Shown here piece after piece: positions 33,503 to 43,452 of a stretch of 64,000 bases of DNA. This DNA is from Adiantum capillus-veneris. Taxonomy: Eukaryota; Streptophyta; Polypodiopsida; Polypodiales; Pteridaceae. Where the stretch lies: positions 25,067,946 to 25,131,945 of the forward strand of contig CM043969.1 in assembly GCA_014529385.2 (NCBI GenBank), written 5' to 3'. The position numbers were made by a program, and so were the translations under genes. Below the pieces are notes generated by a model. It worked only from the letters and a program-made list of their open reading frames with translations. It had not been told where the DNA came from and did not search any database. The first letter of the stretch is position 1, and each line of letters opens with the position of its first letter.

Positions 33503-34469
33503 GTGCTTTTGATACCCTAAGGTGTCAAAAAGCTGCTCTAGGAGGCCTTGTGACTAGTTTTTTGCGTGTTTTTTTTGTTTGTTTTTTTGCTAGATTTTTT
33601 AGAGCGTGTCGTGGAATGGGCCGTGTGATAGCTCGAAATGAGCGTATCGCTAGGAGGGACGCGCTGTGCTTTACAGCCCACTGTTTGGTTCTATTTTGCT
33701 CCAAAAAAGCTCAAAACAGTCTTTTCCTAGCTGGGAAACTAGGCTCCAAATAGCAAGTCTAAGGGTGCAAGTGGGAAGAGAAGGGAGGAGAGTGGAGGAC
33801 TTTCCCCACATGCTCTCATTCCCTCTTGAGGGGGTAGGGTATATATATGAGAGTGAGTCTAGTATATATCATAGAACTGAGGCCTGAGGCCTGGGCTTGG
33901 GCTTGGGCTTGGGGAAATGATCCCGATCCCGATCAAAATTTTAGTGATCCCCCCAGTCACTCACGCTTAAATATTTTCGATTTTTTCCCGTCCGTTTTTA
34001 TGACCTCCCTCTCATGGATATTATTTGGTACGCGTTTTGGTGCGCGTTGACCTCACCTAACTATTTACTGTCCCACCTACCTACTGACCTGCTAATCAGT
34101 GGTTCACCTAATTACTAACCTGCTTAATTAACTAACTGTGCGCCTAACTGTGCACAAACCAGAAAACACAGAAAACACAGAAAATGCAGAAAATTGAAAC
34201 TTGACAGAACTATGCAGTGCAAACCAGAAAATGCAGAAAATGCAGAAACGCAAGAAATGCTAACTGTGTAAGCTGAAATCTGAGCTTAATAGAACTAGCA
34301 AAACAGAGCTTAACAGAACACAGAAAACTTGAATGCAGTCAACAACATTCTGTCTTTCTCTACTGTTTTTGCATAACAACAATAATCAAACTTAAGCCGC
34401 GCCTTTCCTACATAAAAAATAGCTTCAATACAATTTACAGGTCGCCATTGGAGCTTCACGCGCAGCAGC
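33503..34469 (-). other. Leader of element A
   Basis: About 970 bp between the primer site and gag. On the plus strand near 34060-34280 there are short repeats of ACCTGCTAA and CAGAAAATGCAGAAA type. No small ORF pair like that in elements 1 and C is present. Confidence 0.5.
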
Positions 34470-34487
34470 TCCCCGGGAGCGGCGCCA
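34470..34487 (-). other. Primer binding site of element A
   Basis: On the minus strand TGGCGCCGCTCCCGGGGA lies 4 nt inside the LTR. It resembles the tRNA-Asp-type site (TGGCGCCGTTGCC) known from Athila/Tat elements, with changes in the middle. Confidence 0.7.
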
Positions 34488-34491
34488 AAAA

Positions 34492-35042
34492 TGTCAATTC
34501 TAGGGACTTGCTACGCGCCGTGTGCGAGCCACAAAGGCTCCTAGCACACAGTCATACAACAGACAAGCTCACAAGGAAGAATGGTGTGTCACCCACCTTC
34601 CTGCGTAGTTGCGAATGAAGGATTCCCGCGCCGCGAAGAAGAGGGAGACGCCGCTACGCGGCGCTCAACCGCCTCGCCGCCGTCGTGCCGTCGCAACGCT
34701 CGATCACACACACACTCTCACACTCTCTCTCTCTCTCTCTCACGTACACACACACACAAGGAGATGGTGAAGGAGAAGGTGGAGATGGAGCAAGAGCAGC
34801 TTCTATTGCACAATGAGAGAATGAGTAAAAATTAGGTTTAGTGGCTTTTATATGAGCTCACCCCATTCACACTTGGGCGCCCATACTTAGCCAACTAACT
34901 CCTTGAATATTCCCGTTAGAGTGCGCCTGTCATCGGCGATCACCCTTACCCTGTTCCTATTGGTCCGACAAGCCCGGTACCTGACTCTAAATAATACAAC
35001 GTTTATAGATCATAGGGTGTCCGTGTGCTGTGAGGGTTAACA
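34492..35042 (-). repeat. 5' LTR of element A (551 bp)
   Basis: On the minus strand it starts TGTTAACCCTCACAGCAC and ends GAATTGACA. Its inverted, near-identical partner is 44808-45332. TATA box at 34846-34852 (-). A CT/CA microsatellite around 34705-34760 is longer here than in the partner. The flank outside (reading in element direction) is GAGTC. Confidence 0.9.
34846..34852 (-). promoter_or_regulatory. TATA box of element A LTR
   Basis: TATAAAA on the minus strand within GAGCTCATATAAAAGCC, repeated in the 3' LTR at 44998-45004. Confidence 0.6.
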
Positions 35043-35961
35043 GACTCAAATAGGGCTTCAAGCGGTACCCGTTTACCTTCCTGGAGTGCTCTTTACCATT
35101 CAAGTCCATAAGCTGATAGTAACTAGAATTGAAAGCCTTCTTGACTATGTATGGCCCTTGCCATCTAGTTTCAAACTTGGCATCAAAACGATTGTCAAGT
35201 CGATTGTCATACCGTAGCACAAGCTCTCCTTCCTTGATGCCTTTGTCCTTCAGTTTCTTGTCGTGCGTTTCTTTCGCTTGTGTGGCTTTCCTCTTGTAGC
35301 ACTCGTATGCTGCTTCTCTTTTCCACTCAAGCTCCACTAACATAAGAAGTCGATCCATCCATACCTCTTGATCATCTTGTGCTCCTTTGCCATGAAGTCG
35401 CATTGTTGGAATGTTGAGCTCGATAGGTTGCAAAGCCTCTTGACCATAGACCAAGTGAAATGGTGCGAACTCCGTGGCTTCCCTATATGTGGTTCGATAT
35501 GCCCACAAGGCACCATCCAAGAAGTCATCCCATAATTTTGTCTTGTTTTGCACCATCTTTCTAATGATCCCTGCAATGACACCATTAGCCTTCTCCACCA
35601 AACCATTTGACTGTGGGTCAGTATGGTGTGCTATGACGATGTAGAATGTTAAGCTCTTCACAAACTTCTGTGAACAAGCCCTTCCTAAACCCTGGACCAT
35701 TATCAGAAACAATCTCCAAAGGTGTGCCAAATCTGCAACAAATGTGATTGTACACAAAATTGCTAACTGTCCTCTCATTCACTCTTGCCACACTTTGAGC
35801 TTCCACCCACCTAGTCATATAGTCTACAACCACTAGAATGTAGAGTTTACCATTTTTTGTCCTAGGCAGAGGACCCATAGCATCAATGCCCCACTTTTCA
35901 AAGAGTCCATTTGCAAGCACTATTTGCCTCGGGCCATGCACCAACCTTCTATTTCCATTTA
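35043..35961 (-). pseudogene. Integrase core and C-terminus of element C
   Basis: Minus-strand frame after a TAG stop in CHNC.INGNRR: FEKWGIDAMGPLP (first Asp), VVDYMTRWVEA, IVSDNGPGF (second Asp), a frameshift near 35620, then GLVEKANGVIAGI (Glu), LWAYRTTYREATEF, YGQEALQP and a C-terminal RWQGPYIVKKAF...NGYRLKPYLS. The gene is cut at codon AGT by the LTR of element A; the last 59 codons are at 45334-45510 on the other strand. Confidence 0.85.
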
Positions 35962-36495
35962 TCTAACAATTGTGACAGCTTTTACACAATTGTTGAACAT
36001 CCACATGCAAGCTTGGCCAACATACCCCGCAAGTAAAATCTTCTTCACAGTTGATTCTTGGGAAAAATGACCACCACATGACTCTTCATGAAAACCTTTT
36101 AGAATGGCTGGAATTTCCTCGATAGTTGGTACTCTTCTGCACACTTGATCCTTCCCTCTTTGATAGAGGGAGCCTTCTAGGAAGAGATAGAAACTTGCCT
36201 TCTTCATGAGTCTCTTCTTCTGAGCCTTCGTGAAATCTTGTGGAAACTCACCCTCCAAAATGTAGCCAATAATGGGAGCCAATGACTCCAATCCCTCGTA
36301 TCTCGGTTGCTTGACAGCTGCTGCCACCATGATGACCTGCACTTCTCTCTCAACACATGTAACTGCTTGTTGTGCAAGTAAATCCGCATCTTCATTTTGT
36401 TTCCTCGGAATATGATATAGTTGCACTTCTTCAAACTGATTAAACATCCTACGAATGGCATGAACTTTTGTTTTTAAGCTTTCATTCTTGCATGC
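35962..36495 (-). pseudogene. End of second RNase H and zinc domain of element C
   Basis: In frame with 36496-37509 across a TGA (expected GIRACKNESLK). It holds the last part of the archaeal-type RNase H (VQLYHIPRKQNEDADLLAQQA, final Asp) and the integrase zinc region (GFHEESCGGHFSQESTVKKI; KSCHNC). It stops at the TAG before the integrase core. Confidence 0.75.
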
Positions 36496-37509
36496 TCAAA
36501 TGCCTAAAATCTGTTTAACAATGAGAAGTGCATCTCCCTTTACCATGAGACGTTTTATCCCTTGGCCAATGCACATCTTCAAACCATGAAGTAGTGTGTC
36601 GTATTCTGCTTCATTGTTGCTAGTTGAACCTGGTAGATTGACCTTCTCTTTCATGACCACCTCTCCACTTGGGTTGAGCAACACCAGCCCTCCCCCTGCT
36701 TTCCCTGTGGCTCGTCGAAAAGCTCCATCAAAGAACAAGGTAAAAGCATTGGGAATACTTTTTGGTGGTGGCAATGGTAGGGTCTTTACTTGAGGCACCT
36801 TAATTTCCTTCTCATGTACCCTATAAGTGAGAATCCCTGCAAATTGTGCACGCACACTATCTTCTACCTTGAAAGAGTATTGGAACTCTTGTAACTTCAT
36901 AATCCACTTTGAGATCCTAGTACTAAGATTCATTTGAGATGACACCCAAGGGAACAAATTTTTTTCAGTGAGAATTACAAAAGGTTTTGGTAGCAGGTAG
37001 GATCTAAACTTTCTCACCGCAAACATGAGAGAAAGCATCATGAGTTTTGCTTCTGTGTAGTCTCTCTCCAAAGCATTCATGACCCTACTAGCAAAGTAGA
37101 TGGGTCGCATCCTTGTACTGTGGGGATCTTGTTGTAGCAACACAGCACCAATTGTTTCCCTTCCAACACTAGAGCTAACAAAGAATGTGTACTCCCAACA
37201 AGGAGGCATGAGTGTTGGTAGCTCTGACAAAATGCCTTTAATGTTACAAAAATACTCTTCAAGCTCTGACAAAATGACTTTAATGTTACAAAAATCAGAC
37301 CATGCAAATTCTACTTGTTGTGTCAACTTTTGCAAAGGATGAAGCAACTCCGAGGCTAAGTGAATGAAGCGTGACATATACTTCACCTTCTGAATGAAAG
37401 AGATGACCTCCTTAAGACTCTTCGGTGATGGGAGCTCAATAAGAGCCTTTGCCTTTGAAGGATCCACCTCAATGCCTTTATAGGAAACCTTGTGACCGAG
37501 CAAGATCAC
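36496..37509 (-). CDS. RT thumb, RNase H and second (archaeal-type) RNase H of element C
   Basis: Starts after a TAA (37510-37512; expected CHIGEDQVILLGHK) in the same frame as the RT. It contains VILLGHKVSYKG, a classical RNase H that has become degenerate (VGRETIGAVLLQQD; RPIYFASRVMNALERDYTEAE-like; VILTEKNLF) and then a second RNase H (LFFDGAFRRATGKAGGGLVL, NNEAEYDTLLHGL, MVKGDALLIVKQI). Two RNase H domains in this order define the Tat lineage of Ty3/gypsy elements. An exact 42-nt tandem duplication at 37220-37303 inserts 14 residues in the classical RNase H. Confidence 0.85.
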   Translation of the reverse strand: MILLGHKVSYKGIEVDPSKAKALIELPSPKSLKEVISFIQKVKYMSRFIHLASELLHPLQKLTQQVEFAWSDFCNIKVILSELEEYFCNIKGILSELPTLMPPCWEYTFFVSSSVGRETIGAVLLQQDPHSTRMRPIYFASRVMNALERDYTEAKLMMLSLMFAVRKFRSYLLPKPFVILTEKNLFPWVSSQMNLSTRISKWIMKLQEFQYSFKVEDSVRAQFAGILTYRVHEKEIKVPQVKTLPLPPPKSIPNAFTLFFDGAFRRATGKAGGGLVLLNPSGEVVMKEKVNLPGSTSNNEAEYDTLLHGLKMCIGQGIKRLMVKGDALLIVKQILGI

Positions 37510-40251
37510 TTAATCCTCACCTATGTGGCACTTGTCGGGGTTGAGTTGACCTCCCATGTCGTAGAGCTTCTTTAAACCTTCTTCTACCCTTTGTAGATGC
37601 AATGATTTCGAGCTATAAATGCAGAAATCATCAATGAACACCCTAATTGACTTTCCAAAGAATGCTTGAAACACCATGTTCATGAAACGTTGGAATGTTG
37701 CAGGAGCATTTGTCAAACCAAATGGCATGACTCTAAAAGCATAACAACCCCAAGGAGTGATAAAGGTTGTTTTCAATTGATCTTCCAATGCGATACCTAT
37801 TTGAAAGTAGCTTGAGTAGCCATCACACACAGTGTACTTCTCATGACCAGCTACCTCATTTAGTATCTCATCCTGAAATGGGAGGGGAAAGTGATCTTTT
37901 TTTGTTGCCTCATTGAGTGGACGGTAATCCACACACACCCTCCACTTTCCGTTTTTCTTAGGAGTGACAACAATGGGAGAGACCCACTCTGAATTCTCCA
38001 CTGGATAAATGAAACCTGCTGCTAGAAGCTTTCTTACCTCCTTGAGTAAAGCCTGCTTCTTGATGACTCCTAGCCTTCGTAGCTTCTGAGCCTTAGGTGT
38101 GGCCTCTGGCTTCAACTCAATTTTGTGTTGAACAGCATCTACTCCACACACATCGGTGTAGTCTTTAGCAAAAAGCCTAGGAAATTTCCTTAGCACACAT
38201 TTGAACTCCTCTCTTTCATCCTTTGTAAGTGTTGTAGATAGCATACCTTCTAGCATTCTTTCATCTTCCACTTTTTGGTTCTCTTGGGAACCTACCTCCT
38301 CCAAACCTTGACAAGAGGTCGCTTGGTTGGTTGGCTTAAACCTTACCCCCATGACTTCGATGAAAGACTCCTCTTCAGTAATGCTTCCGCTACTTTCTTC
38401 TTCTGAAGTGTTATCGGTCCAACCTTCTTCCGTCTCACTTTGAGATGATTCTTCATGGAGCTCCTCTTGGTGTTGCTCCTTCATGTCAAAGACAACCTTC
38501 TTATGATTGTCGTTCCTGCAAATTAGCTTTCCACTCTCCCAATCCTGCAAAGCTTGCATTTTCATTAGCCATGGTCTCCCTAGGATAAATGGGTAACCAT
38601 TTCCTTTGGTAGACATGACATAGAAATCCACTGCCTTCTTAATGCCAAAGGCCTCCACAAAAACAGTTTTACAAATGCCTACGCACCTAGCCTTGCTATT
38701 GTTTGCCATCTTGACCTTAATTTCAGGTGTCTCATGGATGTGCATGCCTAGTTTTTGCATGAGTCCCTCTGTCATGATGCAAATTTGTGCACCCCCATCC
38801 ACTAGACCTTTCCTAACCAATCTCCCTTTTATGTAACAATCTAGCACAGGTGCAATGTCCTCATTCATTTTAGCTTGTGCAATTTTTACAACAGGCACAC
38901 TCTCTTTTACCTTTCTCCTAGTGCTAATTGCCCTTGTTAAATCCCTCCTAACTTGTGGACATAATGCAAGAAATTGAGGCCATGAGATATCAGGACCCTT
39001 ACCTCTCATGTCTTCTAACAGGTTGTATGGAGCCATTCCATGTCCAAGAGGAAAGTCTTGGAGGTTGATACGACGTCGAGTCCTCTTAGCTTCCTTGGTC
39101 TCCTTTGCCTTCTTTTCTCGTCCATGGTCATTTTGTGATGTAACTCCTTCTTTCTCCTTACCTTTCCCTCGGCCACGCTTAATGCCATTTGCTTCCATGT
39201 CAACCTCTCTTGAATTTGTCACCTCTACCAGATGCACGTTTGGGTCTGGCAAAGGTGGAACTCCTTCCACTCCTTGTGGAGGTGGTCTTGCTCCATTTGG
39301 CCTTTGTATAAGCCGTGGTTGCTGACTAGTTCCTTCACCTCCATTCATCACTGGGTAATTCAAGTTAGGTCTCCCTGGATCCCCACGGGGCCAAGGACAA
39401 TTATACATCCCATGTCCAGACTCACCGCAATTCCAACATTGCAAGACTCTCCTAGGTCGTGGGTCTCGCTCTTCAGACTTCTTTGCTTGTCCCTTTGGAC
39501 CTACAGCTTGTGCAAGGTGAATTGACAAGCTACTTAAAGATTCATTTAACTTCTCAATCACTTCCGTCGTTACCTCAGGAAGCTCCTTAGATGTTGATGC
39601 GTGTGACTTACCTTTGGGTCTAAGACCTTCTATTGGAACCTCCCCCCTTAAGCACTTGAGTTTCCTATATTTCTCAGCAGCTCTAGTTTCAGCTGCATCA
39701 AAGGTAGCAGGTGCACCCGCCTCAACTTTTACCTTAAGGTCAGGAAAGAGTCCGGCTATGAACCTCTCCTTCTTTAGAAATTCTGCACCATCACCAGGGT
39801 TAGCAACATTTCGTATCCATAGAGCCCAAAGACGTAGGAACTCTTGCTTGTACAAGTAGTAGTCATCTAAGTCTTTTTGCTTATGAGAAACAATGTCTTG
39901 CCATAATTTCTGAGTGTTTTGGGGATCAAAGAAGTATTTCTTGAAACGATTCAAAACTTCTGTGTAATTCCCTTTAACTTCCTCAGGCAAAGAGTCAAAC
40001 CAAGTGCTAGCATCTTTCCTAACGACCACCTCAAACATTTCTACACGTTCTTGATCAGTTACTATCCTCTTGATACGGCAAGACATCTTGAAATTCGCTA
40101 GAAATAATTCTGCATCCTCTCCAGGCTCTCCAAAGAAAAGAGGATATCTAGACATTTGGCGTTGGCTCTCCATTGAATTGATTTCAAAGTGACGCGTTTT
40201 TGTTTTTTCTTTCTTTAAAAGATTTACACAATAATATTTTCTAAATTGCAA
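37510..40251 (-). CDS. Gag-protease-RT of element C (913 aa frame)
   Basis: The likely start is ATG at 40173 (MESQRQMSR), 26 codons inside the open frame. Gag capsid: FFGEPGEDAELFLANF, WFDSLPEEV, FKKYFFDP and RFIAGLFPDLK. Zinc knuckle: CWNCGESGHGMYNC near 39430. Protease: KGLVDGGAQICIMTEGL and YPFILGRPW (DGG active site). RT: LLAAGFIYPVENSEWVSP, TPKKNGKWRVCVDYRPLN, DGYSSYFQI, FGLTNAPATFQRFM and RVFIDDFCIYSS (catalytic FIDD). It is one uninterrupted frame, so the copy is young. Two small ORFs lie directly upstream (40258-40710). Confidence 0.9.
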   Translation of the reverse strand: MQFRKYYCVNLLKKEKTKTRHFEINSMESQRQMSRYPLFFGEPGEDAELFLANFKMSCRIKRIVTDQERVEMFEVVVRKDASTWFDSLPEEVKGNYTEVLNRFKKYFFDPQNTQKLWQDIVSHKQKDLDDYYLYKQEFLRLWALWIRNVANPGDGAEFLKKERFIAGLFPDLKVKVEAGAPATFDAAETRAAEKYRKLKCLRGEVPIEGLRPKGKSHASTSKELPEVTTEVIEKLNESLSSLSIHLAQAVGPKGQAKKSEERDPRPRRVLQCWNCGESGHGMYNCPWPRGDPGRPNLNYPVMNGGEGTSQQPRLIQRPNGARPPPQGVEGVPPLPDPNVHLVEVTNSREVDMEANGIKRGRGKGKEKEGVTSQNDHGREKKAKETKEAKRTRRRINLQDFPLGHGMAPYNLLEDMRGKGPDISWPQFLALCPQVRRDLTRAISTRRKVKESVPVVKIAQAKMNEDIAPVLDCYIKGRLVRKGLVDGGAQICIMTEGLMQKLGMHIHETPEIKVKMANNSKARCVGICKTVFVEAFGIKKAVDFYVMSTKGNGYPFILGRPWLMKMQALQDWESGKLICRNDNHKKVVFDMKEQHQEELHEESSQSETEEGWTDNTSEEESSGSITEEESFIEVMGVRFKPTNQATSCQGLEEVGSQENQKVEDERMLEGMLSTTLTKDEREEFKCVLRKFPRLFAKDYTDVCGVDAVQHKIELKPEATPKAQKLRRLGVIKKQALLKEVRKLLAAGFIYPVENSEWVSPIVVTPKKNGKWRVCVDYRPLNEATKKDHFPLPFQDEILNEVAGHEKYTVCDGYSSYFQIGIALEDQLKTTFITPWGCYAFRVMPFGLTNAPATFQRFMNMVFQAFFGKSIRVFIDDFCIYSSKSLHLQRVEEGLKKLYDMGGQLNPDKCHIGED

Positions 40252-40257
40252 TCTATT

Positions 40258-40476
40258 CTACAACAAAATAAAAATATTCACATCAAATGACCTATGATAA
40301 TCAATAAGAGGTAGAATGACAGGGTTTGGTGATGCGAGAATTTCTCCTACTCTTTGGGCACCAAACATGAATACCATACGTTGTTGAAAATGGATTTTTC
40401 TACTAATTGCAATGTTTACTCTAATGTGTGGAGTGAAATGAAAGGAAAAACCCTGTATTCCTGGGCCATTATCCAT
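40258..40476 (-). CDS. Small leader ORF a of element C (72 aa)
   Basis: Begins MDNGPGIQ. Core ISRKIHFQQR, FGAQR, SPNPVILPLIDY and SFDVN. It is 42/72 identical to the 1599-1817 ORF although the surrounding LTR and leader DNA is unrelated. Here ORF a follows ORF b with 21 nt between, the reverse of the order in element 1, and it ends 7 nt before the gag frame opens. No known domain recognised. Confidence 0.7.
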   Translation of the reverse strand: MDNGPGIQGFSFHFTPHIRVNIAISRKIHFQQRMVFMFGAQRVGEILASPNPVILPLIDYHRSFDVNIFILL

Positions 40477-40497
40477 GGTCTATGCATGACCTAATTC

Positions 40498-40710
40498 TTA
40501 AAACAAAACAAAAATATAGACGTCCAAACTAAGGTCGTACCTAATGAGAGGCAAAATAAAAGGATTTACTGATGCGTTTATCTCTACCAACCTAAGAGGA
40601 CCTAAAATTCTACGAATTACTCGCTGAAATTGCAAGTTAGTACTAACAATTATGTGTACCTTTTGCCTTGCAATGGGAATGAAGGGATCATAAAAATTCT
40701 CGTGATTCAT
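40498..40710 (-). CDS. Small leader ORF b of element C (70 aa)
   Basis: Begins MNHENFYD. Core VSTNLQFQRVIR, LRLVEIN, NPFILPLIRYD and SLDVYIFVLF. It is 43/70 identical to the 1814-2026 ORF. It is the first coding sequence after the primer site in this element, ahead of ORF a and gag. Confidence 0.7.
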   Translation of the reverse strand: MNHENFYDPFIPIARQKVHIIVSTNLQFQRVIRRILGPLRLVEINASVNPFILPLIRYDLSLDVYIFVLF

Positions 40711-40766
40711 GCAAGCTACTTGATTATGCTAAAGGTTGAGCCTTCACAAAACATACACAAGCCTGT

Positions 40767-40784
40767 CCTCCGTGGGGGCACCAA
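40767..40784 (-). other. Primer binding site of element C
   Basis: On the minus strand TGGTGCCCCCACGGAGG starts about 3 nt inside the LTR. It shares TGGTGCC with the site of element 1. The tRNA cannot be named from the sequence alone. Confidence 0.55.
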
Positions 40785-40787
40785 AAT

Positions 40788-41046
40788 TGAGGCGGTCCGG
40801 GGCGAGCAACAAGAAGAGCAACCTCTAGACACCCTTCAAGGCTCCCGTGCTGCTCAATGGGGCTGCGGCACAACACAACACAAACCAAAAATACAAACCC
40901 ACAACCAAATCCCAACTACACAAGGGGCACCACCTAGTTTAAGAGCAAACTAGGACGCAAAAGAGGAGAATCGTTAGAGAAACCCATAAACAAGCAAGGA
41001 ATTTACACTAACCCTAACACCAATGGAACACTCTCACACACTAAAA

Positions 41047-41100
<54 letters not shown>

Positions 41101-41410
41101 TGTATAACTTAGCTTCAACTTTATATTTTTCACAAAAGGAACTTAGAGCTTGCGGAATCAAGTGACAAGATTTGGTTATAGAATCACTAGCACATTGTCT
41201 AAGGGTTATGGGATCCCTCTCACCATCCACCCTCTTACAATGGTAGCCAAACAATAGCCAATGAATCACAAGCAACAAAACAAGAACCTTCAATGAAACA
41301 AGTCACCTTATGAAGCGGAATGAGTTTGCCAAGCCAAATTGGAGGAGAAGCGTGAGCCTTTGGAAATGAATTGCACCCAAAACTACCAATTCATCGATGT
41401 TGGGGTAGAT
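40788..41410 (-). repeat. Truncated 5' LTR of element C
   Basis: Inverted copy of the last 649 bp of the LTR at 45542-48105 (41410 corresponds to 47457). It includes a (GA)n run at 41049-41097. The TATA box of this LTR (47262 in the full copy) lies beyond the break, so this end has no promoter. The sequence right of 41410 is unrelated. Confidence 0.85.
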
Positions 41411-42783
41411 GCTAAAAGGAGCTCTACTAAAATTGGAGTTGTATGCATAACTAGAGCTTTTTCGTACCCAAAAATCCATAATTTGAGCAAGCTGAGGCTA
41501 AGGAGCGACAACAACGTATAAGACAAAAACGAGAGGCTAACCTTGGAGTCACAAATGCATTCCACGTGGAAATCGAAGAGGATTGGTTGGACTCTGACAC
41601 ACCTCTACGATACCCTATTGAGTTAAATAGTGCCTATGGAAAAGTGCTATATAACGCCTTATTGGACACGGGTGCTAAATATAATCTACTATCCTATGGG
41701 GTGTGGTGTCAGTTAGGGAAGCCACCTCTATCTGAGAGTATTATCCAAGTCAAGGGTGTCAACAAGAAAAAAACTACGGTTTTTGGAATCTGGCACACTT
41801 CTGTCAGTTATGACAATGGAATTGTAGCTCAAGACTTTTTGGTCATGCCTACTGGAACTATGGAGGGTAATATAAACCTAGGACGCACGTGGATGATAGC
41901 CACCAAATGCACTATTGATTGGGGGACTGGGGGTGTCACAACGCAAAAAACAACTCTTATCCCTACCACTCAAGCCATAGTCCCTGAGATATTGCCTAAG
42001 GAAATAAAACAAAAGACATTGCATGTCCAAGAGGTTGAACCATACGTCCCCATAGCCCAACTCTCTAGATCTTCAACTGATGTAGTTGAAAGAAAGCTTG
42101 AGACACACAAGAACCATCCTAATATGACAAAGAAAGCATACAAGTGGGTCCCTAAAGCTTCTTTAGTAACCATGGCTGATGCTAAAAAACGGAAGCCTCG
42201 TAAGAAACGTCCCACTAGCTCCAAGAAATGTAAGAAAACGTGGCGCTGGATTCCTAAACGACTATTAAAAGCCCAAGGATACTATGATGGAAATGAGCAA
42301 ATTTGGGTACCTAAACGTAAAATGTGTCCTTCCCTATCGACAGCAAACCCATATGAGTCAAACAGTGTAACGCTAAAGCCAATGGCAGACCGTGGGAAGG
42401 AAAAGATCACAGAATGCTACACACCTAGTCCAGAGCTAGTTTGGGCTCCAAGGAAAACCCAATTTATTCCACCTAGCTCAGGAAGAGGGGAGTTCCATGA
42501 AGCTTCTAGCTCCTCATGTAATACATTCATAGAGGTAAAAGCTTCTACACAGCCTCCATCTATAGTAATGGACCTCAATGAAGCTACAAAAGAATCCACA
42601 CCTCCTAGTGTTCAAGAATCACCTGATGAACCACTTCAAGTTCGATCCTGGGAGAGTACCTTACCACCCTTGCAACTTGACGAGGCACCTAGGGTAATAG
42701 AAAACTACTGGCAAAAATCTTCACCTATTACCAATTGGAACAATTGGTTTCAAAGGGTGACAAGCTCATTTCAAACGGTATGA
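41411..42783 (+). pseudogene. Protease and WIPK-repeat polyprotein fragment (G)
   Basis: The open frame begins at about 41482 after a stop; the first codon of the long frame at 41566 is GTG, so translation must start upstream or by fusion. An Arg/Glu/Gln linker (EQAEAKERQQRIRQKREA) leads into a protease-like domain with LLDTGAKYNLLSYGVW (classical DTG) and INLGRTWM. Next come five W-x-P-[KR] motifs (KWVPKA, RWIPKR, WVPKRK, WAPRKT and a weaker one) in a Lys-rich, then Ser/Pro-rich tail. It lacks RT and integrase, like element 1, but its protease is quite different. A polypurine tract follows the stop directly. Confidence 0.65.
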
Positions 42784-42790
42784 TCTACCC

Positions 42791-42804
42791 AAGGAAGGGG
42801 GGAG
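42791..42804 (+). other. Polypurine tract of fragment G
   Basis: aaggaaggggggag directly before TGTTTGTGG, the start of an LTR-like block. Confidence 0.55.
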
Positions 42805-42883
42805 TGTTTGTGGACATCCATCATTCACTTGCTTCCCTCTCAACCTTTCTCCCTGACCTCTTAATCTCCGATCTTAGGGAATG

Positions 42884-42894
42884 TATATATAAAG
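42884..42894 (+). promoter_or_regulatory. TATA box ahead of the LTR-internal ORF
   Basis: TATATATAAAG in GGAATGTATATATAAAGCC, about 135 bp before the ATG at 43030. Confidence 0.5.
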
Positions 42895-43029
42895 CCTTAT
42901 ACTCACAAAAACAAGATAAAAAATTAAAAGAGCAAGAGCCATCACACAAATCATAAAAACAAATTATGCACAAAAACACGACCCTTGTAATATTTGCACT
43001 CTAACCATCATCTATTTGCGTGTACAGAT

Positions 43030-43452
43030 ATGGCTAGTACGCTAGAGTCATCCACTCCTGCCTTGGGTGAGAGGTACCCTCGTTACTTCTCACAAATATT
43101 TCACATGGTCTTTCCAGTGCTTGCATGTGAATGGGATTTGATAGGTACGCTAGCATGTGAGAGGAATTTTGAGGAGTTAGAATGGCTGATACGTCTCTTG
43201 ACCACGTCTGATCCATACTTAGTAGAGAGCGTTTCTCCCATTGCACAAGCCTACCCTTTTGACCAAGATGACTATAGGCATCTAGTGACCTTTTTAGTAA
43301 ACATGGGCACCTATGAGGAAGAAGAAAATTTACATGACTACACGGATGGCACATATGGTCTCATGGATGATGACTTTGTTTATCTCGACGACGAGGATAG
43401 GGGTTTAGCTTTAGGGTTTCCCCCCAACCTCTACAATATGCTATTCCCTTGA
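43030..43452 (+). CDS. Acidic 140-aa ORF inside an LTR, unknown function
   Basis: The frame begins ATG GCT AGT ACG in a good plant start context, just after a splice-acceptor-like TGTACAG. The product is acidic, especially the C-terminal third (EEEENLHDY, DDDFVYLDDED). It has a Trp-containing helical N-terminal half (YFSQIFHMVFPVLACEWDL; FEELEWLIRLL). There is no recognisable domain, signal peptide or membrane span. It is not similar to the 70-residue leader ORFs. It lies downstream of the LTR's TATA box, so the LTR promoter would express it. A captured plant gene fragment is the alternative. Confidence 0.45.
   Translation: MASTLESSTPALGERYPRYFSQIFHMVFPVLACEWDLIGTLACERNFEELEWLIRLLTTSDPYLVESVSPIAQAYPFDQDDYRHLVTFLVNMGTYEEEENLHDYTDGTYGLMDDDFVYLDDEDRGLALGFPPNLYNMLFP

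Noticed and set aside
40724-41293. ORFs on the minus strand in the 5' LTR fragment of C
   Set aside because: They run through the (GA)n microsatellite and differ in length in the 3' LTR copy.
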